From: Lapidilactobacillus wuchangensis
Lineage (GTDB): Bacteria > Bacillota > Bacilli > Lactobacillales > Lactobacillaceae
NCBI RefSeq assembly: GCF_003946645.1
Contig: NZ_RHOU01000011.1
Location: forward strand, 16,014-80,013
Reading direction: 5' to 3'
Length of the DNA stretch: 64,000 nt
Under the pieces are notes generated by a model. That model worked only from the letters and a program-made list of their open reading frames with translations, had not been told where the DNA came from and did no database searches. Each line of letters begins with the position of its first letter. Position 1 is the first letter of the stretch. Of this stretch, positions 1 through 7,917 are shown in pieces. The position numbers and the translations under genes are program-made.

Positions 1-814
1 TAGCCAGTGGTGCCACCACAATCGATTGAAGAATATTCGGCAAATAACGTTTCAATAATTTCTCCAATTGAACTAATAACAAGGCGGCTAATAAAGGCGG
101 TAAGACAGAATTTTGATAACCAATTTGTTGGATTTTTAAACCAAAGATATCCCAATAAACTGGCTTAATTTTACCACTAAAAACCCCGCTCATCTCACTA
201 CTTGGCAACAATTGACTGTTGATTAAAACCAAGCCCAGAACGATGCCTAAGGCGGGATTACCACCGAAGCGTTTAGTAGCTGACCAACAGACCAACACCG
301 GAATATAAGTGAAGGCCGTGTTGGCGACCATGATAATCATTTCAGTGAGCCCTTTAAATTGTGGAAATTGTTGAATTAAAGTGGTCGCACCAAAAATACC
401 TGGTGCAGTCAGGACATTGCCAATTCCCAGCAGGACACCAGCACCAACAATTACTGGCAAGATTGGGATGAAAATATCCGCAAAAACAGTTAAACCTTGT
501 TGTAACCAATTTTTGTGAGCAGTTTGGACAATTTTAGAACTTACTTTTGCCAGTTTATTTTGGTCAAGTTGTTGTTCAAGCGCCGAGTAGAGAGAATCGA
601 TTTTTGTGGGGCCAATAATAATTTGAAATTGACCTTGTTGTTTCATGATCCCCATGACTTCTGGTAGTTCTTTCAATTGGATTTCGTCGACCAAGCTAGG
701 ATCCAGTAATGAAAAGCGTAAGCGCGTGACACAATGGGTAACTAATTTGATATTTTTCTGACCACCAAGTTTCTCAATCATATTTGTTGCAGTTTTCTTC
801 AGATTCGTGCTCAT
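1..814 (-). CDS. PTS sugar transporter subunit IIBC (sucrose/trehalose/beta-glucoside type), 3' end beyond window
   Basis: Membrane permease of the phosphoenolpyruvate:sugar phosphotransferase system, which imports and phosphorylates a sugar. Reading from the ATG at 814, the first 271 codons are in the window. The EIIB domain comes first, with phosphorylated Cys28 in the motif THCVTRLRF. From about residue 100 follows an EIIC domain of hydrophobic helices (IPILPVIVGAGVLLGIGNVL, ANTAFTYIPVLVCWSATKRF). A GGGGGAA ribosome site precedes the ATG. IIB-IIC order fits the sucrose/trehalose/beta-glucoside group. A GntR-like palindrome just upstream leans towards trehalose, but the substrate is not settled. 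The gene is cut by the window edge, so a fused IIA domain cannot be ruled out. Confidence 0.85.
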   Translation of the reverse strand, partial: MSTNLKKTATNMIEKLGGQKNIKLVTHCVTRLRFSLLDPSLVDEIQLKELPEVMGIMKQQGQFQIIIGPTKIDSLYSALEQQLDQNKLAKVSSKIVQTAHKNWLQQGLTVFADIFIPILPVIVGAGVLLGIGNVLTAPGIFGATTLIQQFPQFKGLTEMIIMVANTAFTYIPVLVCWSATKRFGGNPALGIVLGLVLINSQLLPSSEMSGVFSGKIKPVYWDIFGLKIQQIGYQNSVLPPLLAALLLVQLEKLLKRYLPNILQSIVVAPLA

Positions 815-1130
815 AGATGATTCCCCCAAAACAATCCATCAAGCAGTAATGACTAAAAACCAAGTTTATTTCACTTGCGCAGCAGTGACTATTTGTTTAG
901 ACAAGTTACTACTGTAAGCCTACCACAAAGCCTTTCATTTTGAAGTTTTAACGACTCGTTAACTAGCACTTTTCTTAACGATGATTAATTAAACGAATAA
1001 AATTATCAGCTTTTTGTTAATGGAATTGTTTAAAATTGGGTTCTTTGCACGAATGGGTGTTGGTGAGAGTGTTGTTTTGAAATGATACGGGCACTGATCG
1101 AAGCTATGATATAGGTCTAAAACTGAATTG
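815..1130. other. Gene-free upstream region of the PTS permease
   Basis: Contains the permease ribosome site and the candidate operator at 893-904. The rest is AT-rich with no open frame or hairpin that I can support. Composite element E1 begins at its right edge. Confidence 0.5.
893..904. promoter_or_regulatory. Candidate GntR/TreR-like operator
   Basis: TTGTTTAGACAA is a near-perfect TTGT-N4-ACAA palindrome about 80 bp upstream of the PTS permease start. Operators of TreR-type GntR regulators have this form (TTGTATATACAA-like). The regulator gene is not in view, so this is a suggestion from sequence shape and position only. Confidence 0.3.
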
Positions 1131-1972
1131 AGTCTGACTCCATTCCGGGCTGCTTGGCGTGGAACGCGGCCGACGTTGATTTGAGCTTATTGCTGCGCAA
1201 CAATCTCAAATACAAGTCTTATTGTAAGTGCTAAAGCACCAACAATAATTTGGCGGCTGACGCCAAGATCCCTCCATTCCGTCCAGAGTTGAGTTGGTGC
1301 ACTTTATCTTTGTTAATACTTCAAGGCAGTATTTGTAAGAGTATGATGATCACACGACTGATGTCACCGCTAATTTGGCGAATGATAACCCAGTATTCTT
1401 CATCACGTGTAGAGTTTGTTGAGTCAAATTTAACCTTGGCAGCTATCAAAGCAGCACAAACGTCACTCGCCCAGCAAACACCTGTGGAAACGGACAGAAT
1501 TGAGCACCACTGTTTAGAAAAACAGACTGTGGGAAATAACAAAGCCCGTTTGACAAGTTTTCTGGAATTAAACCAGAAACTGTCAAACAGGCTTTTTCGT
1601 ATTACTATTCAGTTGCGACCCCAATTTGAATTAAGTTGATTAGACCCACTATCATTGTCTTAATCACTAACAAAGCTGGAGCGGACCACCTCAACTCCAG
1701 ACGGAATGGAGGGCGTGGTTTTCAGCCGCCAAATTCTTCTTAGCGATTTATCGCTTAGAAGAAGGCTCGCATTTGAAACAATTTGGTCTCCAATTGGTTC
1801 AAATCGATGCCGGCCGCGTTCCACAACCAGCAAGCCCGCAATGGAGTCAGACTCAATGGCGTTTTAGCGTCTTCACCATGGGTTTTGATTCTTGCTTTGT
1901 AATTGGCTCAGATCAGTGTCGGCCGCGTTCCACGCCAAGCAGCCCGCAATGCAGTCAGACTCAATTCTGTTT
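1131..1972. repeat. Composite intergenic element E1 (alpha arm, T hairpin, alpha arm, half arm)
   Basis: Left alpha arm at 1131-1296: outer stem TTGGCGT/ACGCCAA, hairpin A ATTTGAG/CTCAAAT, hairpin B TTATTGT/ACAATAA. T hairpin at 1542-1597. Inverted alpha arm at 1692-1856: outer GTGGTTTTC, hairpin A TTTGAA/TTCAAA, hairpin B TTCTTCT/AGAAGAA. An extra half arm at 1900-1972 repeats only the GTTCCAC-side strand. Short open frames inside are shadows of the repeat. It lies between the PTS permease and the aldo/keto reductase, both on minus. Confidence 0.85.
1542..1597. terminator. T hairpin of E1
   Basis: GCCCGTTTGACA...TGTCAAACAGGC with an inner TTTCTGG/CCAGAAA stem, then TTTTT on the plus strand. 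No plus gene runs into it. On the minus strand it is followed by a weaker T-rich tract, so it may end the aldo/keto reductase transcript. Confidence 0.6.
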
Positions 1973-2023
1973 AAACCACAGAACTTCTCTCGTGCTCAAC
2001 TAAGAAGCGTCTAACTGAGCTCC

Positions 2024-2941
2024 CTATGGCAAATCGTTGCCGGCAGCTAAGTATAGTTCATACCATTCTGAACGAGTCAGTTGAACTTGGTCAGCTTCGC
2101 AGATTTGTTTCAAACGATCAGCGTTGGTCGTACCAGCAATCACTTGGACGCTAGTTGGCAAACGTAAGATCCAAGCCGCTGCCACAGCGTTAACATTGCT
2201 GTTATATTTGTCAGCCATTTTCTTCAGAACGGCATTCAGTTTAGGAAACTTCGGATTATTAATAAAGACGCCTTCGAAGAAACCATATTGATAAGGACTC
2301 CAAGCTTGAATTGTCATGTTGTTCAAACGAGAGTATTCATATAGGCCACCATCATGATTGATACTGCGATTGTCAGCCATATTAGTATGGAAGCCGAAAT
2401 CAATCATGCCGGTGTGCATTAGGCCTAATTGGAGTTGGTTGATGACCAATGGTTGGGCCACAGCTTGTTGAAGTAATTCAACTTGCATTGGATTAAAATT
2501 GCTGACCCCGAACTCGCGAACCTTGCCAGCTTTTTGTAATTCGAAGAAAGCTTCAGCAATTTCGTCAGGTTCCATTAAGGCATCTGGTCGGTGCAACAGT
2601 AAGAAGTCAACATGATCTAAGCCCATTCGCTCCAAACTGCCGTTGAGACCGTCAATAATATGCTTTTTAGAAAAGTCATATTGATGTTGGCCGATACCAA
2701 CTTTGGTTTGAATTAAAATGTTATCGCGGTTAATACTGGAAGCAGCTAAGGCATCACCAAAGCGCGTCTCGGCATCACCACCACCGTAAATATCAGCATT
2801 ATCAAAAAAGTTGATGCCTTGATCAACGGCTGTTTCTAATAAGTTAACTGTTTCATCAATGGTTTTGTCAGGAATGCGCATTAAACCGAGGGCGATTTCT
2901 GAGGCATTAATGTTTTCGAGTCCGATACTAACTTGACGCAT
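2024..2941 (-). CDS. Aldo/keto reductase
   Basis: Cytosolic NADP(H)-dependent oxidoreductase of the aldo/keto reductase superfamily, 305 aa, with a (beta/alpha)8 fold. The catalytic tetrad is visible: Asp47 and Tyr52 in FFDNADIYGGG, Lys80 in IQTKVGI and His117 in LLLHRPD. The motif FGVSNF follows further on, and the C-terminal cofactor region contains VIAGTTNADRLKQI. It resembles the YdhF/YcsN group, whose physiological substrates are mostly unknown. It lies 11 nt downstream of the PEBP-family gene on the same strand, so the two are probably co-transcribed. Confidence 0.92.
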   Translation of the reverse strand: MRQVSIGLENINASEIALGLMRIPDKTIDETVNLLETAVDQGINFFDNADIYGGGDAETRFGDALAASSINRDNILIQTKVGIGQHQYDFSKKHIIDGLNGSLERMGLDHVDFLLLHRPDALMEPDEIAEAFFELQKAGKVREFGVSNFNPMQVELLQQAVAQPLVINQLQLGLMHTGMIDFGFHTNMADNRSINHDGGLYEYSRLNNMTIQAWSPYQYGFFEGVFINNPKFPKLNAVLKKMADKYNSNVNAVAAAWILRLPTSVQVIAGTTNADRLKQICEADQVQLTRSEWYELYLAAGNDLP

Positions 2942-2952
2942 AATGAATCCTC

Positions 2953-3465
2953 CTATGCACGGCCAGGCAACAATAAGGTTGCGGTCGTAATAATTTGTGG
3001 TTCAATTGCTTGTTGAAATTGATTAAACCAGAAGCCGGATTGAAGTTCAAGGGGTTGCTTAAGTGCGTAGACCGTTAATTGATACTGATGTGTCCGATCA
3101 GGTGGTTGTGGCCCCACATAATGTTGATAAATTGTAGGGTCACTTTGATGAATCAGCCCACCAGCATTACTATTACGACCTTGGACAAAATTAAATTGAG
3201 GATGCTGACTGCTGTCTTCGGGAATCTCAGTGACATCTGGGGCAAAATTTGCCGCCAGCCAATGGATCCAAACGAAACCACTAACAGGCACAGCATCATA
3301 ATCTAATAAGCTAAGTGCCAAACTTTTAGTTTCTGCAGGCACCTCACGAATACTAATCGGCGGCGAGATAATCGGATAGCCCTGATACTGTTCGTTAAGT
3401 GACGCATATTTACTATAACGATCGGCTAGAAAGCCGCTCGCCGTTAACGGTACTTTAATTTGCAA
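2953..3465 (-). CDS. YbhB/YbcL (PEBP-like, Raf kinase inhibitor-like) family protein
   Basis: 170-aa phosphatidylethanolamine-binding-protein fold. Family hallmarks are visible: the early SPP motif (ISPPISIREVP), TKSLALSLLDYDAV with the DxD-like ligand-site segment, GFVWIHWLAANF, and YVGPQPPDRTHQYQLTVYAL near residue 115-135. Bacterial members have no firmly established cellular role. No signal peptide is present, so it is probably cytosolic. It is first in a two-gene minus-strand unit with the aldo/keto reductase and is divergent from the HExxH gene across a 90-bp gap. Confidence 0.88.
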   Translation of the reverse strand: MQIKVPLTASGFLADRYSKYASLNEQYQGYPIISPPISIREVPAETKSLALSLLDYDAVPVSGFVWIHWLAANFAPDVTEIPEDSSQHPQFNFVQGRNSNAGGLIHQSDPTIYQHYVGPQPPDRTHQYQLTVYALKQPLELQSGFWFNQFQQAIEPQIITTATLLLPGRA

Positions 3466-3555
3466 TCAATCGTCTCCCTTGGCTACATTTATGAGTGCGG
3501 CTTGCGTTATACTAGTAGTAAGTAACATTATAAAAATAAAGTAGAGGCTAAATAA

Positions 3556-4527
3556 ATGATAGTGACTTTACCTTTAAATACTAAAGTTCAAGCTTTGTTA
3601 CAGCACGAACGTGAACGGATTGCACCACAAAAACTCGAATTAGAAGTGGCGGGACCAGATTCCTTAGTCCTTGATCCCACGGCCTCAAAAATTATTCGTG
3701 ATCCCCAAAATAATCTACATCTAATGATTCCGAATCCACGCTTTGCTAATTTTATTGTAGCTCATGAATTGCTTCATTTACAACAAGAAGGCCGTCAAAG
3801 TATTAAAATTAGTTCAGCTCATCAAGACCACTCTGAGATTGATCAAGTCTTGCTGACCTTGGGCCGAATTATGTTAGAATCATTGGTTCATGTGCCTATG
3901 CGAGATTATTTAGTTGCGGCTGATGCCTTAGATCAGCCAACTCAATTAGCTATGCGTCAATATTATACCCATAATTTATTGCGTGATGCGCCGGGCACCG
4001 GGGAAACGACCACAATGATGGCGAACAGTTTGCAATTGTTTGACGCGCGGATTTTTCTAACGGCGGCACAAGTCGCTGACACTAGCTGGGCGACTGATTA
4101 TCCCCAAGCCTGGGCCATTGCTGATCAATTATGGCAAATTGCCACGAGCAAGGAATTGCGGACTAATCGAGATTTACGCGGCACCTTGTTGAAATTACTG
4201 AAGCTGTTTGCTGAACAGCAAGCAGGTTTGCCAGTTGAGTTTAGTCGCGACTTATTAGTCACGCCCGTTTTGTCACCTCGAGAATTAAAGCTGCGCGTTG
4301 AACAATTATTCCAATTGTGGCATGACCCGGCTAAACAATCTGATTATTTAGTGATTAGTAAAAAAGATGATCAAGCTACTTGGCGTCTGTCGTTATCACC
4401 TAAGCAGCAAGCTAAGGAAGCAATGTTGCAACGTTATCAACTATCAGTTGCTGAATTTTGTCAGCAATATCACTTTGATTATGCGGGACGCGATGAGCCG
4501 ATTTTTGCTGCTGAGGAGGTCAAATAA
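3556..4527 (+). CDS. Uncharacterised HExxH-motif protein
   Basis: 323 aa, first gene of an overlapping trio with a sirtuin and a chorismate mutase. Residues 66-78 contain AHELLHLQQE. HELLH (70-74) is the zinc-metallopeptidase signature, preceded by a hydrophobic strand as in true HExxH enzymes; I cannot assign the third ligand with confidence. There is no signal peptide or membrane segment. The remainder is helical, with two long Leu/Gln-rich stretches. Similar lactobacillar proteins have, as I recall, been labelled IpaB/EvcA family, which says nothing about function. Its stop overlaps the sirtuin start (TAATG), implying translational coupling. Confidence 0.75.
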   Translation: MIVTLPLNTKVQALLQHERERIAPQKLELEVAGPDSLVLDPTASKIIRDPQNNLHLMIPNPRFANFIVAHELLHLQQEGRQSIKISSAHQDHSEIDQVLLTLGRIMLESLVHVPMRDYLVAADALDQPTQLAMRQYYTHNLLRDAPGTGETTTMMANSLQLFDARIFLTAAQVADTSWATDYPQAWAIADQLWQIATSKELRTNRDLRGTLLKLLKLFAEQQAGLPVEFSRDLLVTPVLSPRELKLRVEQLFQLWHDPAKQSDYLVISKKDDQATWRLSLSPKQQAKEAMLQRYQLSVAEFCQQYHFDYAGRDEPIFAAEEVK

Positions 4528-5243
4528 TGGCGACCGTTGCTGATTTAGCGACTGCGATTAAGCAAGCGCAGAATTTAGTGTTTTTAACTGGTGCTGGCGT
4601 TTCGACTCATTCAGGTATTCCTGATTATCGCTCTAAAACAGGCCTGTATGCCGATCAGGCTGATCCTGAGTATCTTCTGAGCCATGAAAATCTTGAGGCA
4701 CACCCAGCTGATTTTTACGATTTTGTGATGCAGCGGATGTATTATCCTCAGGCCAATCCCAATGAAATTCATCAGGAAATTGCCCGGCTCTGTAATCAGA
4801 AGGGGCAATTAATTACCCAAAACGTTGATGGCTTGGACATAAAAGCTGGCAATCAGCACGTCATCGAGTTTCATGGTGATCTATACGATTTGTATTGCCA
4901 GAAATGTGGGCAAAGTGTGAGCTATCAAGAATATGCCCAAGATTATCACCATCAACTTGATCAAGGAATTATCCGACCGCGGATTGTTTTGTACAACGAG
5001 CCAATTAATACGGCTAAACTGACTGCCTCAGTGGCGACTGTTAATCAGGCCGATTTGATCATGATTGTTGGCACTAGTTTTCGGGTCTATCCTTTTGCCC
5101 AATTACTGCAGTATCGTGGTGCGGCGGTGCCAGTTTTCGTCATTAATCAAGAACAAATTGCGGCCCCAGACAGTGTGCAAATGATCCAGGGGGATGCTTT
5201 GAAAATTTTCCAAGAATTAACGGAGGCTTTACAATCATGCTAG
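4527..5243 (+). CDS. Sir2-family NAD-dependent deacylase with incomplete zinc site
   Basis: 238-aa sirtuin, predicted to remove acyl groups from protein lysines using NAD. Seen: GAGVSTHSGIPDYRS (22-36) for NAD binding, TQNVDGLD (98-104), catalytic His116 in EFHGDLY, and VGTSFRVYPF (181-190). Classical sirtuins hold zinc with two CxxC pairs. The first is here (Cys124, Cys127), but the second is missing: the region reads YHHQLDQGIIRP. Zinc binding may be lost or altered (nearby His141/142 are possible ligands). The start overlaps the upstream stop and its end overlaps the chorismate mutase start by 7 nt. Confidence 0.88.
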   Translation: MATVADLATAIKQAQNLVFLTGAGVSTHSGIPDYRSKTGLYADQADPEYLLSHENLEAHPADFYDFVMQRMYYPQANPNEIHQEIARLCNQKGQLITQNVDGLDIKAGNQHVIEFHGDLYDLYCQKCGQSVSYQEYAQDYHHQLDQGIIRPRIVLYNEPINTAKLTASVATVNQADLIMIVGTSFRVYPFAQLLQYRGAAVPVFVINQEQIAAPDSVQMIQGDALKIFQELTEALQSC

Positions 5244-5530
5244 AACCAGAACGACAAGAAATTGATGAAATCGATCAACAATTAGTGGATTTATTAGTCC
5301 GGCGCTTAGCGGTTTCAGAAAAAATCGCCACGACCAAACTGGCGCACAATCTGCCTTTATTGGATCAGCAACGAGAAAAACTGGTTTATCAACGAGTTGC
5401 CGATCAAACGCCCGTTGATAAACGGCCATATTTAAAGACGCTATTCACTGACATTATGCTGGTTTCCAAGCAGTATCAGGCCAAACTAATGAAAGCTTGG
5501 CAAGATGACCATGCAACAACTGATAAATAA
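5237..5530 (+). CDS. Chorismate mutase (AroQ class)
   Basis: 97-aa all-helical enzyme converting chorismate to prephenate for Phe/Tyr synthesis. AroQ active-site residues align well with the E. coli domain: Arg6, Arg23, Lys34, Asp43, Arg46 and Glu47, then a C-terminal SKQYQ helix. It is a stand-alone monofunctional form. Its ATG lies inside the sirtuin gene, a 7-nt overlap, so it is translated as part of that operon. Pairing an aromatic-pathway enzyme with a sirtuin is unusual, but other aro genes are not in view. Confidence 0.88.
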   Translation: MLEPERQEIDEIDQQLVDLLVRRLAVSEKIATTKLAHNLPLLDQQREKLVYQRVADQTPVDKRPYLKTLFTDIMLVSKQYQAKLMKAWQDDHATTDK

Positions 5531-5542
5531 TGATTGGTCACA

Positions 5543-5581
5543 GAAAAACCACCACGCTAAAAAACAGCGCGGTGGTTTTCT
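5543..5581 (+). terminator. Rho-independent terminator after chorismate mutase
   Basis: AAAACCACCACGCT pairs with AGCGCGGTGGTTTT around a short A-rich loop, 13 nt after the stop. Confidence 0.8.
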
Positions 5582-5599
5582 GAAAATTCGCGAAGGCCC

Positions 5600-5627
5600 T
5601 TGCAACTCGTAATAATTTCTTTATACT
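5600..5627 (+). promoter_or_regulatory. Sigma-A promoter for the APC permease
   Basis: TTGCAA (5600-5605), 16-nt spacer, TATACT (5622-5627). It places the small palindrome P1 inside the 5' leader. Confidence 0.6.
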
Positions 5628-5644
5628 TATAAAAGATTATTAAT

Positions 5645-5682
5645 CGTGTTCGGGATAGCAAACAACCGCTATTCCTCACAAC
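5645..5682 (+). repeat. Palindrome P1, miniature member of the GTGTTCGG family
   Basis: Starts GTGTTCGGGATAGC and ends GCTATTCCTCAC, so GGATAGC pairs with GCTATTCC across a 7-nt loop. It keeps both conserved ends of the 120-nt palindromes P2-P7 but has lost the whole central branch. It sits between promoter and start codon of the permease, so it should be transcribed as a leader hairpin. Confidence 0.65.
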
Positions 5683-5704
5683 TTATTTTAAGGGGCTTAG
5701 CAAG

Positions 5705-7150
5705 ATGGATGATTTAGAACCGAAAAAGAAATTTATTAGTTGGCCAGTTATTGCGTTGATGGACTTTGTGACGGTAATTGGTTTCGACGATATTATTTAT
5801 AACTTCCGTAACCAGGGTTTGGGTACGGTAACGACTTGGATTTTAATGCTATTTTTATTCGTGATTCCTTACGAAATGATGGTTGGTCACTTGGGCTCTG
5901 TTTTCAGTAAAGAGGGTGGCGGTTTATCCTCTTGGGTCCGTGGTACTTGGGGCGACACTTGGGGTTATATTGCCGCTTGGATTTATTGGGTCGTTGGGTT
6001 GCCATACGTTGTTGACGTTGCCAATTCGATGGTGATTTCTTTCGGCTGGTTGGTCAATGGGAATCCTTCCATGCAAGATCATATGAGTAATAGTATGTTT
6101 GCTTTATTGACGGCTGTTATTTTCACGCTCTTTATTTTCATTCAACACCATTTACGCAATTCGTTGCAGTGGCTGGGCATTATTGGTGGTGGCGCCATGT
6201 TCATCATGACCATCTTGTATGTCATCATGACTTTTGCTTATTTAGGCAAAGGGAATATGCCGCACACCGAACCATTTACCATTAAGTCAATGATTCCGAA
6301 GTTTAACTTTACGTATTTCACGACGATTGGTTTATTCATTTTTGCCATGAACGGGTCTGAGTATGTTGCTCCTTATGTTACTGAGATGAAGGACGGCAAG
6401 CGGGACTTTCCTAAGGCGATGTGGATGTTAGCCATTATGACTGGTTTCTTAACAGTTCTCGGTTCATTCTCGCTAGGTGTTTTCTTCAACGCTCATCATT
6501 TGCCCAATGATTTGAAAATGAACGGTTCTTATTACGCCTTTCAATACATGGGCGAGGAATTTGGCATGGGCCGTTTCTTCCTTTATGCTTTTGCCGTTAC
6601 CCAAGCGATTTATATGATGGCACAATTAGCGGTGCTGATTGATGCTGGTACCCGGATGTTCTTGTCAGATACGGCTAAGAAATACTTGCCACGACAACTG
6701 ACCAAGCTTGACAATCGTGGCTTGCCAATCAATGGTTACTGGTTAACGACCGGAATTTGTATGGTGATCATGGTGCTTAGTGCCACTTTGCCGAACATGA
6801 ACTCGATTTTTAATCAGCTCTTGAATCTTAATGGGATTGTTTCGCCATTTGCGACTTGCTTCTTGTTCACTTCATTTATTTGGGTGCGGTTGAAGCAGGA
6901 TAAGTATCCTTCAGAATTTGTTTATATTAAAAATCGTAAACTTGCCTTAACTGTAGGTTGGTGGTGCTTGATTTTAACCTTTGGCGCTGCTTGCTTGTCA
7001 GTCTTCCAAGTTGATGAACCAGTGGGCTCAGCTGCATACTGGCATGTGATTGCGTTAAATATTATTGAACCAATTATTATGGTCGGTATTGGCGCAATCT
7101 TGCCATTGATTGCTCGGGCACAACGACGCTCTGGAAAATATGCTGATTAG
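5705..7150 (+). CDS. APC-family amino acid permease (glutamate/GABA-antiporter-like)
   Basis: 481-aa integral membrane transporter with about twelve hydrophobic helices. The family segment is at the N terminus (WPVIALMDFVTVIGFDDIIY), followed by EGGGLSSWVRGTWGD near residue 80 and MNGSEYVAPYVTEMKDG near 225. This resembles the YjeM/GadC-like branch of the amino acid-polyamine-organocation superfamily, which imports or exchanges amino acids; the substrate cannot be read from sequence. The ATG at 5705 follows AGGGGCTTAGCAAG. It is monocistronic: own promoter upstream, element E2 with an intact T hairpin downstream. Confidence 0.88.
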   Translation: MDDLEPKKKFISWPVIALMDFVTVIGFDDIIYNFRNQGLGTVTTWILMLFLFVIPYEMMVGHLGSVFSKEGGGLSSWVRGTWGDTWGYIAAWIYWVVGLPYVVDVANSMVISFGWLVNGNPSMQDHMSNSMFALLTAVIFTLFIFIQHHLRNSLQWLGIIGGGAMFIMTILYVIMTFAYLGKGNMPHTEPFTIKSMIPKFNFTYFTTIGLFIFAMNGSEYVAPYVTEMKDGKRDFPKAMWMLAIMTGFLTVLGSFSLGVFFNAHHLPNDLKMNGSYYAFQYMGEEFGMGRFFLYAFAVTQAIYMMAQLAVLIDAGTRMFLSDTAKKYLPRQLTKLDNRGLPINGYWLTTGICMVIMVLSATLPNMNSIFNQLLNLNGIVSPFATCFLFTSFIWVRLKQDKYPSEFVYIKNRKLALTVGWWCLILTFGAACLSVFQVDEPVGSAAYWHVIALNIIEPIIMVGIGAILPLIARAQRRSGKYAD

Positions 7151-7205
7151 AACTGTTTCGAAAGTTAGTTTACTAGACATCGAATAGTGCCGTCTTCCCT
7201 AAACT

Positions 7206-7853
7206 GGAAGGCGGTTGCTGGGTGATTTTAATTTTAACTAGTTTTTAGGCAGAGTAGTGGACAACTCCGTTGCGGCCGGCGGGTTGTGGAACGCTGCGGG
7301 CATTGATTTAAGCTTTTGCTGCGCAAAATCTTAAATACAAGCCTTATCCTAAGCGCTAAAGCGCCAAGGATAATTTCGCGGCTGACAACCCGGCGGCCTC
7401 CACTGCGTTTTGAGCTAGGCCGAACCACTTGAGATTTAATAGATAGCAAGGCAGCACTGGCAAAGCTAGACGCCAATCGCCCAGCAACCACCTTGATGAA
7501 ACTAACAGAATTGAGCACCACTAATTTGAAAAACAATTAGCGCAAAATAATAAGTCTGTTTGACAATCTGGATAAACCCAGAAACTGTCAGACAGACTTT
7601 TTTGACATTACTATTCAGTTGTTGCAACAATTTGAATTAAGTTGATTAATCCCACTGCAACTGCCTATATCACTCGCAAAACTGAAGTGTTCTACCTCAA
7701 CTCCAGACGGAATGGAGGGATCTTGGTGTCAGCCGCCAAATTATTGTTGGTGCTTTAGCACTTACAATAAGACCTGTATTGAAGACTTTTGAAAAAAGGC
7801 TTCAATCAGTGTCGGCCGCGTTCCACGCCAAGCAGCCCGGAATGGAGTCAGAC
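7206..7853. repeat. Composite intergenic element E2 (beta arm, T hairpin, inverted alpha arm)
   Basis: One of the most complete copies. Outermost stem GGTTGCTGGGTGATT (from 7212) pairs with AATCGCCCAGCAACC (7475-7489). The beta core at 7261-7415 has GGGTTGT/ACAACCC, hairpin A GATTTAAG/CTTAAAT, and hairpin B TTATCCT/AGGATAA closed by GCTAAAGC. T hairpin at 7552-7602. Inverted alpha arm at 7698-7853 has CTTGGTGT/ACGCCAAG, hairpin A ATTGAAG/CTTCAAT and hairpin B TTATTGT/ACAATAA. It lies between convergent genes. Confidence 0.88.
7552..7602 (+). terminator. T hairpin of E2, likely terminator of the APC permease
   Basis: AAGTCTGTTTGACA pairs with TGTCAGACAGACTT and is followed by TTTTTT. The permease has no other terminator before it. 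Confidence 0.75.
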
Positions 7854-7917
7854 CTTGTTCTGTTTTAACATCTTATCCAAGTTTTAGAAGCTCAAATTAG
7901 TTGTATGGTGAACAGAC

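Noticed and set aside
1250..1639. Open frames of 60-130 codons inside the composite elements (e.g. 1250-1639, 1773-2003, 10604-10837, 28281-28544)
   Set aside because: They recur in several elements only because the repeat recurs, lack ribosome sites and run through paired stems; variation between copies is in both stem strands, not at third codon positions.
7206..7853. Arms as tRNA genes or tRNA-like structures because of the cloverleaf shape
   Set aside because: No anticodon arm, T-loop motif (GTTCGA) or CCA end, and the outer stem is far longer than an acceptor stem.
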